DNA of 14,288 nucleotides from JBEIDK01 sp040383485 (GCA_040383485.1 JBEIDK010000082.1:1-14288), one strand, 5' to 3'. Counted from the first letter of the stretch, positions 1 through 7,492 are shown. Notes: generated from the letters alone by a model not told the origin. Made by a program: numbers and translations.

Positions 1-136
1 AAAAGTTGAAATGTAGAAAATGTGTTGTAAACAAAAACTTCTCGTTTATATATCGCTATACAAAAACTAAGATTGAAATTATTACCTTCATTTATAATCG
101 GAGTAATCATACATTGTAACCAACTAGATTAAATAA

Positions 137-419
137 ATGGGTAAGATTAGAATATATAAAATTTCATTATTGTTGTTAATTACGATAGAATATATTTTAT
201 AAATAACTGTTTTTTATAAAGGTTATGGAACAGATTTAGCCCTCGATTATTTTTACCAGCCAATTTATTTCTTATTTCTATTAGTTAATATTGTTTGGTT
301 AATATTAGAAAGATTTACTAACGAGTATAAAAGATTTACTAACGAGTATAATCTTTATTTTATTTTTAATTTTCAATATTGCCTATTTGATATATGTAAT
401 AAATTCGTTTTATAATTGA
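137..419 (+). pseudogene. Remnant of a small multi-pass membrane protein
   Basis: Reading from ATG at 137 gives 21 codons of hydrophobic sequence (MGKIRIYKISLLLLITIEY...) before a TAA at 200-202. The same frame then runs open to 413 and encodes a second hydrophobic segment (core PIYFLFLLVNIVWLILE), followed by a duplicated RFTNEY hexapeptide made by the 21-bp tandem repeat. Just after the repeat, a shift of one base (codons from 351) opens a third hydrophobic stretch (core ILFLIFNIAYLIYVI) ending in TGA at 417-419. With one stop repaired and one frameshift this would be a three-helix protein of about 94 residues. No family was recognised. It could also be a fortuitous hydrophobic reading of AT-rich DNA, so the call is tentative. 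Confidence 0.35.
309..350. repeat. Two perfect tandem copies of a 21-bp unit
   Basis: Positions 309-329 and 330-350 are identical 21-base units, each containing AGATTTACTAACGAGTATA. The period is a multiple of three, so in the frame starting at 137 it duplicates the peptide RFTNEY without shifting the frame. Only two copies exist, which points to a single slippage or duplication event rather than an array. Confidence 0.9.
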
Positions 420-672
420 TAATAAGAGTTTTTAAAATCCCGAATTACTGGTAGTTTGTCTTTGCGCATAGTCCTTGACCATGTGTCGCTAAAGGTCAGT
501 TTAAATTGCCAAATAGAGCATACAAAATCAACTCACAATAGCTTTGCATATACAAAAAAGTGTAAATTTTTTGAATAGGCATTTAGCTTACAAGGTGCGG
601 TAAAAAATGCGGTAAATTCTTATGAGATAGATACAATAGACTATGTTATAAGCATTTGCATTTTATCCATGG

Positions 673-696
673 TGGCGTCCACGCCAATCATTTTTT
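673..696 (+). terminator. Weak terminator-like stem-loop near the speA 3' end
   Basis: TGGCG (673-677) pairs with CGCCA (682-686) around the loop TCCA. Four bases later six T residues follow (691-696), so on the plus strand it resembles a weak intrinsic terminator. It lies 24 bp beyond the speA stop codon. Read on the minus strand the stem has no T-tract after it, so it is not a convincing speA terminator. Confidence 0.3.
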
Positions 697-719
697 GTAT
701 TGTCAAATATGGTATATTT

Positions 720-2132
720 TTAATATCCCAATATTTTAAGCATACTTTTAAAGCTCTGCTCTTTGGCAAACAACTTGGTAAAAATTTCGCCGTCTTCGTC
801 ACGGTCAACTATAACATGTTTCGGAGCAGGTATTAAGCAATGCTGTATCCCACCAAAACCACCAATGCTTTCTTGATAAGCGCCTGTATGAAAAAACCCA
901 ATATATTGTGGAGTTCCTTTAATTAGTTTTGGTAAAAAAATTTGGTTGTCTTCGCTTTCCGTATTGTAATAATCTTCGCCATCACAAGTAAGTCCGCCAA
1001 GGTTTACACGCTCATAATCTTCGTCCCAATTATTGATGGCTAGCAAAACAAACTTTTGTTTTATCCCCCAAGTATCAGGTAAAGTGGTAATAAAACTGCT
1101 GTCAATCATATTCCAAGTTTCATTGTCATTCTGGTGTTTTTGATCAACAATAGAATACAATACCGCACCAGATTCACCTACTGTAAAACTTCCAAACTCA
1201 GTAAAAATATTTGGCTCCTTGGTTTTATTTTCATCACAAATTGTTTTTATGTGCATCACAATTTGTTCAATCATGTATTCATAATCATAGTTGAATGACA
1301 ATGAAGTTTTAATAGGCATACCTCCACCAATGTCAATACTATCTAAAGTAGGGCATACTTTTTTTAGTTCACAATATAAATTAATACATTTTGTAAGTTC
1401 ACTCCAATAGTATGCAGTATCTCTAATTCCTGTATTAATAAAAAAATGTAACATCTTTAGTTCAATGCGTTGATGTCCTTTTATCCTATCTAAATAATAG
1501 CTTTTAATATCTTTATAATTAATGCCTAATCTTGAAGTATAAAACTCATTATCGGGTTCTTCTTGAGCAGCGATTCTAATACCAATGCTAAACTTTCTTT
1601 TAATTAATTTTTCGTAAAAATTTAACTCATTTTTATTGTCTAATATTGGAATACAATTTTGGAAACCTTCATTTATTAAATCAGCAATATACTGAGTATA
1701 CATTGGACGCTTGTATCCATTGCAAATAATGTAAATATCTTTATTTATCTTTTTTTGTTCGTATAGGTTTTTAATAATTGGAATGTCGAATGCTGATGAA
1801 GTTTCTAGGTGAATTTCATTTTTAAGAGCCTCTTCAAGAACAAAACTAAAGTGTGAGCTTTTTGTGCAGTAGCAATAGGTATATGTTCCTTTATAATCGG
1901 CCTTTGCAATAGCTACATTAAAATGTCTTTTGGCTTTTTGAATTTGTGAACTTATTTTAGGCAAGTAACTTATTTTTAAAGGCGTACCGTATTGTTTAAT
2001 AATGTCCATTAAACAGATGTCATTAAAGTAAAGTTCATCATCAATTACTTTAAACTCCTCTTGAGGAAAATCGAAAGATTGATTGATAATATCCGAATAA
2101 CGGCTTTGCATTGCTTTAGAAGTATTTGACAT
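720..2132 (-). CDS. speA: Arginine decarboxylase (PLP fold III, short Bacteroidota form)
   Basis: Predicted to decarboxylate L-arginine to agmatine, the first step of the agmatine route to polyamines, in the cytoplasm. The 470 residues follow the fold-type III (alanine racemase-like) decarboxylase plan. The probable PLP lysine is K91 in CTKSSH. An ETSSAFD segment lies at 110-116, DIGGG at 267-271 and a TEFGSFTVGESG phosphate-binding segment at 311-322. LTCDGEDYY at 381-389 carries the cysteine and aspartate (C383, D384) of the active-site TCD element, and a GAY motif is at 417-419. It is much shorter than the proteobacterial biosynthetic SpeA (about 630-660 residues), as I recall for Bacteroidota homologues. 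The ATG at 2130-2132 is the first start. The gene stands alone, divergent from the acetyltransferase unit, with no agmatinase or agmatine deiminase in view. Other diamino or amino-acid substrates cannot be excluded from sequence alone. Confidence 0.85.
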   Translation of the reverse strand: MSNTSKAMQSRYSDIINQSFDFPQEEFKVIDDELYFNDICLMDIIKQYGTPLKISYLPKISSQIQKAKRHFNVAIAKADYKGTYTYCYCTKSSHFSFVLEEALKNEIHLETSSAFDIPIIKNLYEQKKINKDIYIICNGYKRPMYTQYIADLINEGFQNCIPILDNKNELNFYEKLIKRKFSIGIRIAAQEEPDNEFYTSRLGINYKDIKSYYLDRIKGHQRIELKMLHFFINTGIRDTAYYWSELTKCINLYCELKKVCPTLDSIDIGGGMPIKTSLSFNYDYEYMIEQIVMHIKTICDENKTKEPNIFTEFGSFTVGESGAVLYSIVDQKHQNDNETWNMIDSSFITTLPDTWGIKQKFVLLAINNWDEDYERVNLGGLTCDGEDYYNTESEDNQIFLPKLIKGTPQYIGFFHTGAYQESIGGFGGIQHCLIPAPKHVIVDRDEDGEIFTKLFAKEQSFKSMLKILGY

Positions 2133-2223
2133 TTTTGAAAAATTTTTCGAATGTAACTAATTTACATGAACAGAAAATTAATAATGTAGTTGATATGGAT
2201 TTTTGCATACATATTATTTTAAG

Positions 2224-2260
2224 TTTGAAATTATCTGTGACCATAAAATAAATAGATTTG
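2224..2260 (+). promoter_or_regulatory. Bacteroidota-type promoter for the acetyltransferase unit
   Basis: TAGATTTG at 2253-2260 is an exact match to the TANNTTTG -7 consensus of Bacteroidota sigma-ABfr promoters, and a TTTG at 2224-2227 can serve as the -33 box. The 25-base spacer is longer than the usual range of about 17-23, so the -33 assignment is weak. The -7 box lies 22 bases before the ATG at 2283. It is in the 150-bp divergent region shared with speA. No equally good match was found for speA on the minus strand. Confidence 0.45.
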
Positions 2261-2282
2261 CAAAAACATAAGAATAAAAAAA

Positions 2283-2864
2283 ATGGAAAAGGAATATCAA
2301 GCTCATGAAACAGCCATTATTGGCGAAAATTGTAAAATTGGAAAAGGTACAAAAATATGGCATTTTAGTCATATTATGAGTAATTGTGTGTTGGGCGAAG
2401 GTTGTAACATTGGGCAAAATGTAGTTGTTAGTCCTGATGTAGTTTTGGGTAATAACGTAAAAGTTCAAAACAATGTATCAATATATACAGGCGTTACTTG
2501 TGATGATGATGTGTTTTTAGGTCCATCGATGGTTTTTACAAACGTAATAAATCCGAGAAGCGCTGTTAATAGACGTGGACAATATTCTAGAACTCATGTT
2601 GGTAAAGGAGCCAGTATTGGTGCAAATTCAACGATAGTTTGCGGTCATGATATAGGTGCATTTGCCTTTATTGGTGCTGGCGCAGTTGTAACAAAAAACG
2701 TTCCTGCATATTCATTATGGGTGGGCAACCCTGCCAAACAAATGGGTTGGATGAGTGAGTACGGACACAGATTAAAGTTTGATGTTAATGGCATTGCTAA
2801 TTGTCCAGAAAGTAACGAGAAATATCAATTAAAAGATGGAGTAGTTTCAAAGGTAGTTTTATAG
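2283..2864 (+). CDS. WbpD/WlbB-like left-handed beta-helix sugar N-acetyltransferase
   Basis: A 193-residue acyltransferase built of hexapeptide repeats from about residue 10 to 155 ([LIV]GxxxxI-type turns such as IGENCKIGKGTKI, LGEGCNIGQNVVV, IGANSTIVCGHDIG). The segment VFTNVINPRSAVNR (84-97) and the C-terminal VGNPAKQMGWMSEYG (147-161) are hallmarks of the WbpD/WlbB family. That family transfers acetyl from acetyl-CoA to the 3-amino group of UDP-2-acetamido-3-amino-2,3-dideoxy-glucuronate during surface-sugar synthesis. The protein is cytosolic and expected to be trimeric. No sugar dehydrogenase, aminotransferase or epimerase partner (WbpB, WbpE, WbpI types) is next to it, so the pathway is either encoded elsewhere or the substrate differs. 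The next gene starts 21 bp after its stop. The ATG at 2283 is the first start; the upstream bases are A-rich with no Shine-Dalgarno site. Confidence 0.85.
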   Translation: MEKEYQAHETAIIGENCKIGKGTKIWHFSHIMSNCVLGEGCNIGQNVVVSPDVVLGNNVKVQNNVSIYTGVTCDDDVFLGPSMVFTNVINPRSAVNRRGQYSRTHVGKGASIGANSTIVCGHDIGAFAFIGAGAVVTKNVPAYSLWVGNPAKQMGWMSEYGHRLKFDVNGIANCPESNEKYQLKDGVVSKVVL

Positions 2865-2885
2865 CACTTTTTTACTTTCTTAAGA

Positions 2886-3818
2886 ATGAAAATACTTAAA
2901 GTTAGATTTATACAGATTCGGAGAGAATTATCGAATCTAGGATTTGGCTTTATCGTGTTGTTCGTTATCTATTTTGCACTTCTGTACTCTTGTTATTTAT
3001 TATTTCAAGACAATTTAAAATCTTTATTGCTATTGTCTCTGCTGGCTTTTGCCCTGTTCTCAATTCATATATTTAGAAGAGACAAAAAATTTGTTTTAAT
3101 AAATTTTAATAATCCGCATAATGAGTTTTTTATTGAATACTTTGTATTGAGTCTTCCATTAACTTCTATTTGCTTAGTTACTAAAAATTGGTTTTTATTT
3201 TTTGCGTTTATCCCCATTATTTTCCTTATTTCATTTGTAAAATTTGACTTCAAACAAGTTACCTATTTTAAAAAAATATCCCAATTTATACCTGCTTATT
3301 ATTTTGAATGTATAAGTGGTTTTCGGAAATCATTTGCATCAATCATTTTGTTGTATGTAGCTTCAATTATTTTTAGTTGGAGTAGAATTTTCCCACTTAT
3401 ACTATTGTGGTTTATTGTAGTGCAAATAGTGTCATTTTTTAGTGAATGCGAACCACTTCAAATGTTGCTAGCAGAAAAAGAAAATGCTAAGGAATTTATA
3501 GACCATAAATTAAGAAAACACACTACTCTTCTTTTAAAAATAATATTACCTATAGTTATTGTAAATATAGTTTTTAACTTTTCAGATTGGTTAGTTATTG
3601 TTGCCTTTATAGTTGAATTTATTGCCTTACTATGTTTTGCAATTTGCTACAAGTATGCATGCTATATTCCTAATGATATTTCTTTCTCGAAAAGTATAAT
3701 TATATCATTAATAACATTTTGTTCAGTAGTTCCATATTTATTTCCTATACCAATTATTTTTGGCGTAATTTATTATTATAAAGCTATTGAAAATTTAAAG
3801 CCCTACTTCAATGATTAA
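2886..3818 (+). CDS. Polytopic membrane protein, probable ABC transporter permease
   Basis: The 310-residue protein is strongly hydrophobic, with about eight or nine predicted membrane segments. Approximate positions are 17-41, 45-63, 82-100, 103-120, 150-165, 167-186, 217-236, 238-258 and 268-298. There is no signal peptide, and a positively charged N-terminus (KILKVRFIQIRR) suggests an inside start. A charged loop at about 187-215 separates the two halves. I do not recognise a named family. The permease role is inferred from its coupling to the following ABC ATPase gene, whose ATG lies 8 bp inside this reading frame. As a half-transporter-like protein it could pair as a homodimer with the ATPase for export. 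The substrate is unknown. The unit also follows a surface-sugar acetyltransferase, which may be coincidence. Confidence 0.6.
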   Translation: MKILKVRFIQIRRELSNLGFGFIVLFVIYFALLYSCYLLFQDNLKSLLLLSLLAFALFSIHIFRRDKKFVLINFNNPHNEFFIEYFVLSLPLTSICLVTKNWFLFFAFIPIIFLISFVKFDFKQVTYFKKISQFIPAYYFECISGFRKSFASIILLYVASIIFSWSRIFPLILLWFIVVQIVSFFSECEPLQMLLAEKENAKEFIDHKLRKHTTLLLKIILPIVIVNIVFNFSDWLVIVAFIVEFIALLCFAICYKYACYIPNDISFSKSIIISLITFCSVVPYLFPIPIIFGVIYYYKAIENLKPYFND

Positions 3819-4497
3819 AGTTCAAAATTTATGCTTAGCATTTGGTAAAAACCAAGTGATAAGTAATGTTTCAAAAAATTTTACAGAAAATGGTATTCAT
3901 GGTATCGTTGGTTTAAATGGCTCAGGTAAATCAACATTCTTTAATTTAATAGCAAAAATAGTTGTTGCAGATAGCGGTGTAATTCTTTTGAATGATAGCC
4001 CAGTTAATAAGAAGGATATTGCCTTTTTAGAGACTAGTAATTTCTTTTATTCTAGAATTACAGGAAAGGAATACCTGAATATATTTACTCAAAGTAATGG
4101 CAGTTTTAATCTGGAGTCGTTGCAGAATTTCATGAAATTACCATTAGATGATTTAATTGAAACATACTCTACAGGGATGAAAAAGAAGCTTGCATTATTA
4201 GCAATATTAAAGCAAGAAAAATTAATTTATTTATTTGATGAACCATTTAATGGGCTTGATGTGGAAACAAATAAAGTAGTTGAACAGATTATTTTAACTC
4301 TAAAAGAAAAAGGGAAAACTATTTTTTTATCATCGCATATTATTGATCCACTTTTAAGCATTTGCGACGAAATTCATTATATAGAAGAAGGACGCTTTAA
4401 GCGCAGCTATAACAAGAAACAATTTAATGAAATAGAAAACGATTTATTTCAAAAACTAAAGTACGAAATTCAAACAATAATAGAATCCTCTATTTGA
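3811..4497 (+). CDS. ABC transporter ATP-binding protein
   Basis: A 228-residue stand-alone nucleotide-binding subunit. It shows Walker A GLNGSGKST (34-42), an ABC signature written STGMKKK (120-126) in place of LSGGQ, Walker B LIYLFDEP (138-145) with catalytic E144, a D-loop NGLD (147-150) and the switch histidine H176 in LSSHI. The usual Q-loop glutamine region reads FLETSNFFYSR (72-82), with glutamate where many exporters have glutamine. The STGM signature is typical of the CcmA/NatA/DrrA class of bacterial exporter ATPases. Its start overlaps the preceding membrane-protein gene (translational coupling likely), so the two should form one transporter. The stop at 4495-4497 overlaps the stop of the opposite-strand MaoC gene. 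Confidence 0.9.
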   Translation: MIKVQNLCLAFGKNQVISNVSKNFTENGIHGIVGLNGSGKSTFFNLIAKIVVADSGVILLNDSPVNKKDIAFLETSNFFYSRITGKEYLNIFTQSNGSFNLESLQNFMKLPLDDLIETYSTGMKKKLALLAILKQEKLIYLFDEPFNGLDVETNKVVEQIILTLKEKGKTIFLSSHIIDPLLSICDEIHYIEEGRFKRSYNKKQFNEIENDLFQKLKYEIQTIIESSI

Positions 4498-4897
4498 TTT
4501 TTTCAATATTCATTACTGTTGCTTCACCAATTGTAGTAGCCTTTAGAGTTTCCGGATCAATTATTTTTGTTTCGACAATTGCTCTATTTTTTTCTGCTAT
4601 AATCTCTTTAACAGTAAAAACGGCTTCGTATTCTTTTCCAGCATACATTGGTTTTAAAAAATTTAATGTTTGACTCAAATAAATTGTACCGTCTCCTGGG
4701 AAAAGTGTACCAAATATTTTAGAAAATAAAGCCGCACCTAACATACCATGCATGATAGGAACTTTAAACATTGTTGTAGCTGCAAATTCAGCATTAGTAT
4801 GTACGGGATTATTATCTCCAGTAACTCTTGCAAATTCCTCGACTTGTTGCTGTGAGTATGAAAATTTATGTGTATAAATGTCGTTTACTTGAATCAT
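4490..4897 (-). CDS. MaoC-like hot-dog-fold (R)-specific enoyl-CoA hydratase
   Basis: At 135 residues this is a single hot-dog domain of the MaoC/PhaJ type. The hydratase motif reads FARVTGDNNPVH at 22-33, with the expected catalytic pair D28 and H33. It is followed by PIMHGMLGAALFSKI (47-61), the conserved HG helix. Family members hydrate trans-2-enoyl-CoA to (R)-3-hydroxyacyl-CoA, in polyhydroxyalkanoate supply or fatty-acid metabolism; some act in other acyl-CoA pathways. It is a single gene facing the ABC unit tail to tail, with its TAG stop at 4490-4492 inside the ABC gene's last codons. No fatty-acid or PHA genes are nearby, so the pathway is unassigned. The start at 4897 leaves a normal full-length N-terminus. 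Confidence 0.85.
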   Translation of the reverse strand: MIQVNDIYTHKFSYSQQQVEEFARVTGDNNPVHTNAEFAATTMFKVPIMHGMLGAALFSKIFGTLFPGDGTIYLSQTLNFLKPMYAGKEYEAVFTVKEIIAEKNRAIVETKIIDPETLKATTIGEATVMNIEKIK

Positions 4898-4998
4898 TTT
4901 TGTATTATTTATTTTTTGTGCAATATAAAATGAATAAAATATTTAATTCAAATAAAAAATTTATTAGCAACATCATGGCCCTATATTTTAATTCAGAA

Positions 4999-5030
4999 TT
5001 GAAGTCGAATTAAAAAATAATGTAGCTTCG
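4999..5030 (+). promoter_or_regulatory. Possible promoter for the cystathionine-synthase gene
   Basis: TTG at 4999-5001, a 21-base spacer and TAGCTTCG at 5023-5030 resemble the Bacteroidota -33/-7 arrangement (TTG...TANNTTTG) with one mismatch in the -7 box. It would put transcription start a few bases before the ATG at 5050, giving a very short leader. The match is weak in such AT-rich DNA. Confidence 0.3.
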
Positions 5031-5049
5031 CAGCATTCAATAAAACAAG

Positions 5050-6417
5050 ATGAAATATTACAATAATATACTTGAAACTATAGGCAATACTCCTTTAGTA
5101 AAATTAAATTCAATTACTAAAGATTTAAAAGGATTATTCCTAGCAAAAATTGAAACTACAAATCCTGGCAACTCCATTAAAGATAGAATGGCGCTTAAAA
5201 TGATTGAAGATGCCGAAAAGGATGGAAGGCTAAAACCAGGTGGAACAATCATAGAAGGAACAAGTGGTAATACTGGGATGGGTTTAGCCATTGCCGCTGT
5301 TTTAAAAGGTTACAAATGCATTTTTACGAGCACTGACAAACAGAGTAAAGAAAAGTTTGATGCATTGCGCGCATTTGGCGCTGAAGTAGTTGTATGCCCA
5401 ACAAATGTTGAACCTGAGGATCCACGCAGTTACTATTCAGTTTCTTCAAGGTTAGTGAATGAAGTGCCTAACTCTTGGAAACCAAATCAATACGATAATC
5501 CTAGTAATGCAACAGCACATTATGAGTCAACTGGCCCTGAAATTTGGGAACAAACAGAAGGGAAAATTACTCACTTAGTTGTTGGAGTTGGTACTGGTGG
5601 AACCATAAGTGGAACAGCAAAATACCTGAAAGAGAAAAATCCAAATGTTAAAATTTTAGGAATTGACACTTATGGTTCGGTATTTAAAAAGTACAAGGAA
5701 ACAGGAGTATTCGATAAAAATGAGATTTACCCTTATGTTACAGAAGGTATTGGAGAAGATTTCTTACCAGAAAATGTTGATTTTACATTAATTGACCACT
5801 TTGAGAAAGTTACAGATAAAGATGCTGCTTTAATGACAAGAGAAATTCCAAAACAAGAAGGGATATTTGTTGGGAATAGCGCAGGGAGTGCAATGGCAGG
5901 AGTTCTTCAAATGAAGCACATGTTTAAGGATGGGGATGTTGTTGTTATTATTTTTCATGATCATGGTACAAGGTATTTAGGCAAAATGTTCAATGATGAT
6001 TGGATGCGTGAAAAAGGATATTTTGATATTAGTGGACTTACTGCAAAGGATTTAGTAACTCCTTCAACTAAAACTAAACTACTTACAATTGAATCTAATT
6101 TAACAATTGATGCCGCAATAAAGATGATGGGAAGGTATGATATATCTCAACTACCTGTAACAAATGATGGAAGAATTGTTGGCTCCTTAAATGAAAACCA
6201 TTTGTTTGAGTTGGTAGTTCAAAATCCTCAAGTGAAGAATGCCATTATTGAAAATGTAATGCTACCTGCATTTCCATTCATTGATATTTCAACTCCAATT
6301 GATTCGTTGTCAAAAATGATTACTAGCAGTAATACAGCAGTTATGGTGCGTGATTTTAAAACGGACGAAAACTTTATTATAACCAAACATGATATTGTAA
6401 GTGCATTAACGAAGTAA
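5050..6417 (+). CDS. PLP-dependent cystathionine beta-synthase with C-terminal CBS pair
   Basis: The 455-residue protein joins a CysK-like fold-type II PLP domain (about 1-320) to two CBS motifs (about 335-390 and 400-455). Visible motifs are NPGNSIKDRMA (38-48) with PLP lysine K44, the substrate loop TSGNTG (71-76), the PLP phosphate loop GVGTGGT (179-185), EGIGEDF (232-238) and GNSAGS (275-280). This architecture belongs to cystathionine beta-synthase, which condenses serine (or an activated serine) with homocysteine. The CBS pair usually senses adenosyl ligands. The N-terminal haem-binding extension of animal CBS is absent. Some proteins of this shape act as cysteine synthases, so the substrate is not settled. 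No cystathionine lyase gene is adjacent. galE begins 28 bp downstream in the same direction. Confidence 0.85.
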   Translation: MKYYNNILETIGNTPLVKLNSITKDLKGLFLAKIETTNPGNSIKDRMALKMIEDAEKDGRLKPGGTIIEGTSGNTGMGLAIAAVLKGYKCIFTSTDKQSKEKFDALRAFGAEVVVCPTNVEPEDPRSYYSVSSRLVNEVPNSWKPNQYDNPSNATAHYESTGPEIWEQTEGKITHLVVGVGTGGTISGTAKYLKEKNPNVKILGIDTYGSVFKKYKETGVFDKNEIYPYVTEGIGEDFLPENVDFTLIDHFEKVTDKDAALMTREIPKQEGIFVGNSAGSAMAGVLQMKHMFKDGDVVVIIFHDHGTRYLGKMFNDDWMREKGYFDISGLTAKDLVTPSTKTKLLTIESNLTIDAAIKMMGRYDISQLPVTNDGRIVGSLNENHLFELVVQNPQVKNAIIENVMLPAFPFIDISTPIDSLSKMITSSNTAVMVRDFKTDENFIITKHDIVSALTK

Positions 6418-6445
6418 CTTTTAATTTAATTGAAATTCATATAAA

Positions 6446-7492
6446 ATGGCTATAAAGAATAAGCATATACTTGTTACAGGAGGGGCAGGTTATATTGGCT
6501 CACATACTGTTGTTGAGTTAATAAATCAAGGATTCAATGTTAGTATTATTGATAACCTTAATAATTCAAGCATAGAAGTTATTGATTCCATTGAAACAAT
6601 TACAGGTGTTAAACCAAGGTTTTATAATTTTGATTTATGTGATGAATTATTGACTTCGAAATTCATATTCGAGAATGATGATATTGATGCAGCAATTCAT
6701 TTTGCGGCTTATAAAGCAGTTGGAGAGAGTGTGGAACAGCCTTTGAAATATTATAAAAACAATTTAGGTTCTTTAGTAAGTTTATTAGACGGAATTTCTA
6801 AATCAAAACCGAAGAATTTTAAAGGATTGGTTTTTTCTTCATCTTGTACTGTATATGGGCAACCTGATAAATTGCCGGTAACCGAAAATTCTGAAATTAA
6901 AAAAGCAGAATCTCCTTATGGCCATACCAAACAGATTTCGGAAGATATATTAATAAATAATGCTCGAAATGTTGACTACTCAAGTATTGCACTTAGGTAT
7001 TTCAACCCAATTGGTGCACATGAATCAGCGCTGATTGGTGAGCTTCCAAATGGAGTGCCCAATAATTTGGTACCATATATTACACAAACGGGGATAGGTA
7101 AAAGAGAATGTTTAAATGTTTTTGGAAATGATTATGATACTGCAGATGGTTCATGTATTAGAGATTTTATACATGTAGTTGACCTTGCAAAGGCTCATGT
7201 TGCTGCTATAAACAGACTTTTAGAAGATAAAACAAAAAACAATTTTGAAGTGTTTAATATTGGCACTGGCAAAGGTAACTCTGTATTAGAAGTAATAAAC
7301 TCATTCGAAAAAGTATCAGATAAAAGATTGAATTATAAAATTGTAGAAAGAAGACTTGGCGATATTGAAAAAATTTATGCGGATACTAAAATAGCTAATG
7401 AGGAACTCAATTGGCATGCAGAATCTTCATTAGATGAAGCTATGCTAAGTGCTTGGAAATGGGAATTATATTTAAAATCTATAGGTAAATAA
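6446..7492 (+). CDS. galE: UDP-glucose 4-epimerase
   Basis: An extended short-chain dehydrogenase of 348 residues, the usual GalE size. The NAD-binding GGAGYIGSH lies at 12-20. The active site consists of SSSCTVYG (131-138, with S133 expected to align with the catalytic serine) and Y158/K162 in YGHTK. RYFNPIGAH (184-192) and DGSCIRDFIHVVDLAKAH (234-251) are characteristic GalE sequences. It interconverts UDP-glucose and UDP-galactose in the cytosol, feeding the Leloir pathway and surface-polysaccharide synthesis. Activity on the N-acetylated sugars cannot be decided here. It lies between the cystathionine-synthase-type gene and a small secreted-protein gene with short gaps (28 and 11 bp), suggesting co-transcription without an obvious functional link. 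Confidence 0.93.
   Translation: MAIKNKHILVTGGAGYIGSHTVVELINQGFNVSIIDNLNNSSIEVIDSIETITGVKPRFYNFDLCDELLTSKFIFENDDIDAAIHFAAYKAVGESVEQPLKYYKNNLGSLVSLLDGISKSKPKNFKGLVFSSSCTVYGQPDKLPVTENSEIKKAESPYGHTKQISEDILINNARNVDYSSIALRYFNPIGAHESALIGELPNGVPNNLVPYITQTGIGKRECLNVFGNDYDTADGSCIRDFIHVVDLAKAHVAAINRLLEDKTKNNFEVFNIGTGKGNSVLEVINSFEKVSDKRLNYKIVERRLGDIEKIYADTKIANEELNWHAESSLDEAMLSAWKWELYLKSIGK

Larger units (their letters stand above)
1..719. other. Left-edge stretch without an intact gene
   Basis: No intact coding region of credible length is present on either strand. The stretch is very AT-rich and dense in stop codons. It contains a decayed small membrane-protein frame (137-419), a 21-bp perfect tandem duplication (309-350), a 9-base direct repeat TGCGGTAAA at 596-604 and 608-616, and a short GC-rich stem-loop at 673-686. 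The composition and broken frames suggest relic DNA rather than one long regulatory region, but this is inference. No tRNA-like cloverleaf or insertion-sequence terminal inverted repeats were seen. Confidence 0.6.

Noticed and set aside
645..695. Minus-strand peptide MIGVDATMDKMQML resembling the N-terminal GIDVSKDKLD motif of IS110-type transposases
   Set aside because: The frame stops after about 16 codons, no further transposase motifs follow on either strand up to position 420, and no element ends were seen. The match is too short to support a mobile element.
2214..2468. Minus-strand 84-codon frame over the acetyltransferase 5' end
   Set aside because: It is antisense to the well-supported hexapeptide-repeat enzyme and encodes low-complexity hydrophobic sequence with no motif.
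2283..4497. O-antigen or capsule biosynthesis cluster
   Set aside because: Only one sugar-modifying enzyme is present, with no glycosyltransferase, flippase of the Wzx type, polymerase or sugar-nucleotide dehydrogenase, so a polysaccharide locus is not supported.
4828..5013. Plus-strand 61-codon frame covering the MaoC 5' end and its upstream region
   Set aside because: It is antisense to the clear MaoC gene for much of its length, has no recognisable motif, and is the type of frame expected by chance in AT-rich DNA.
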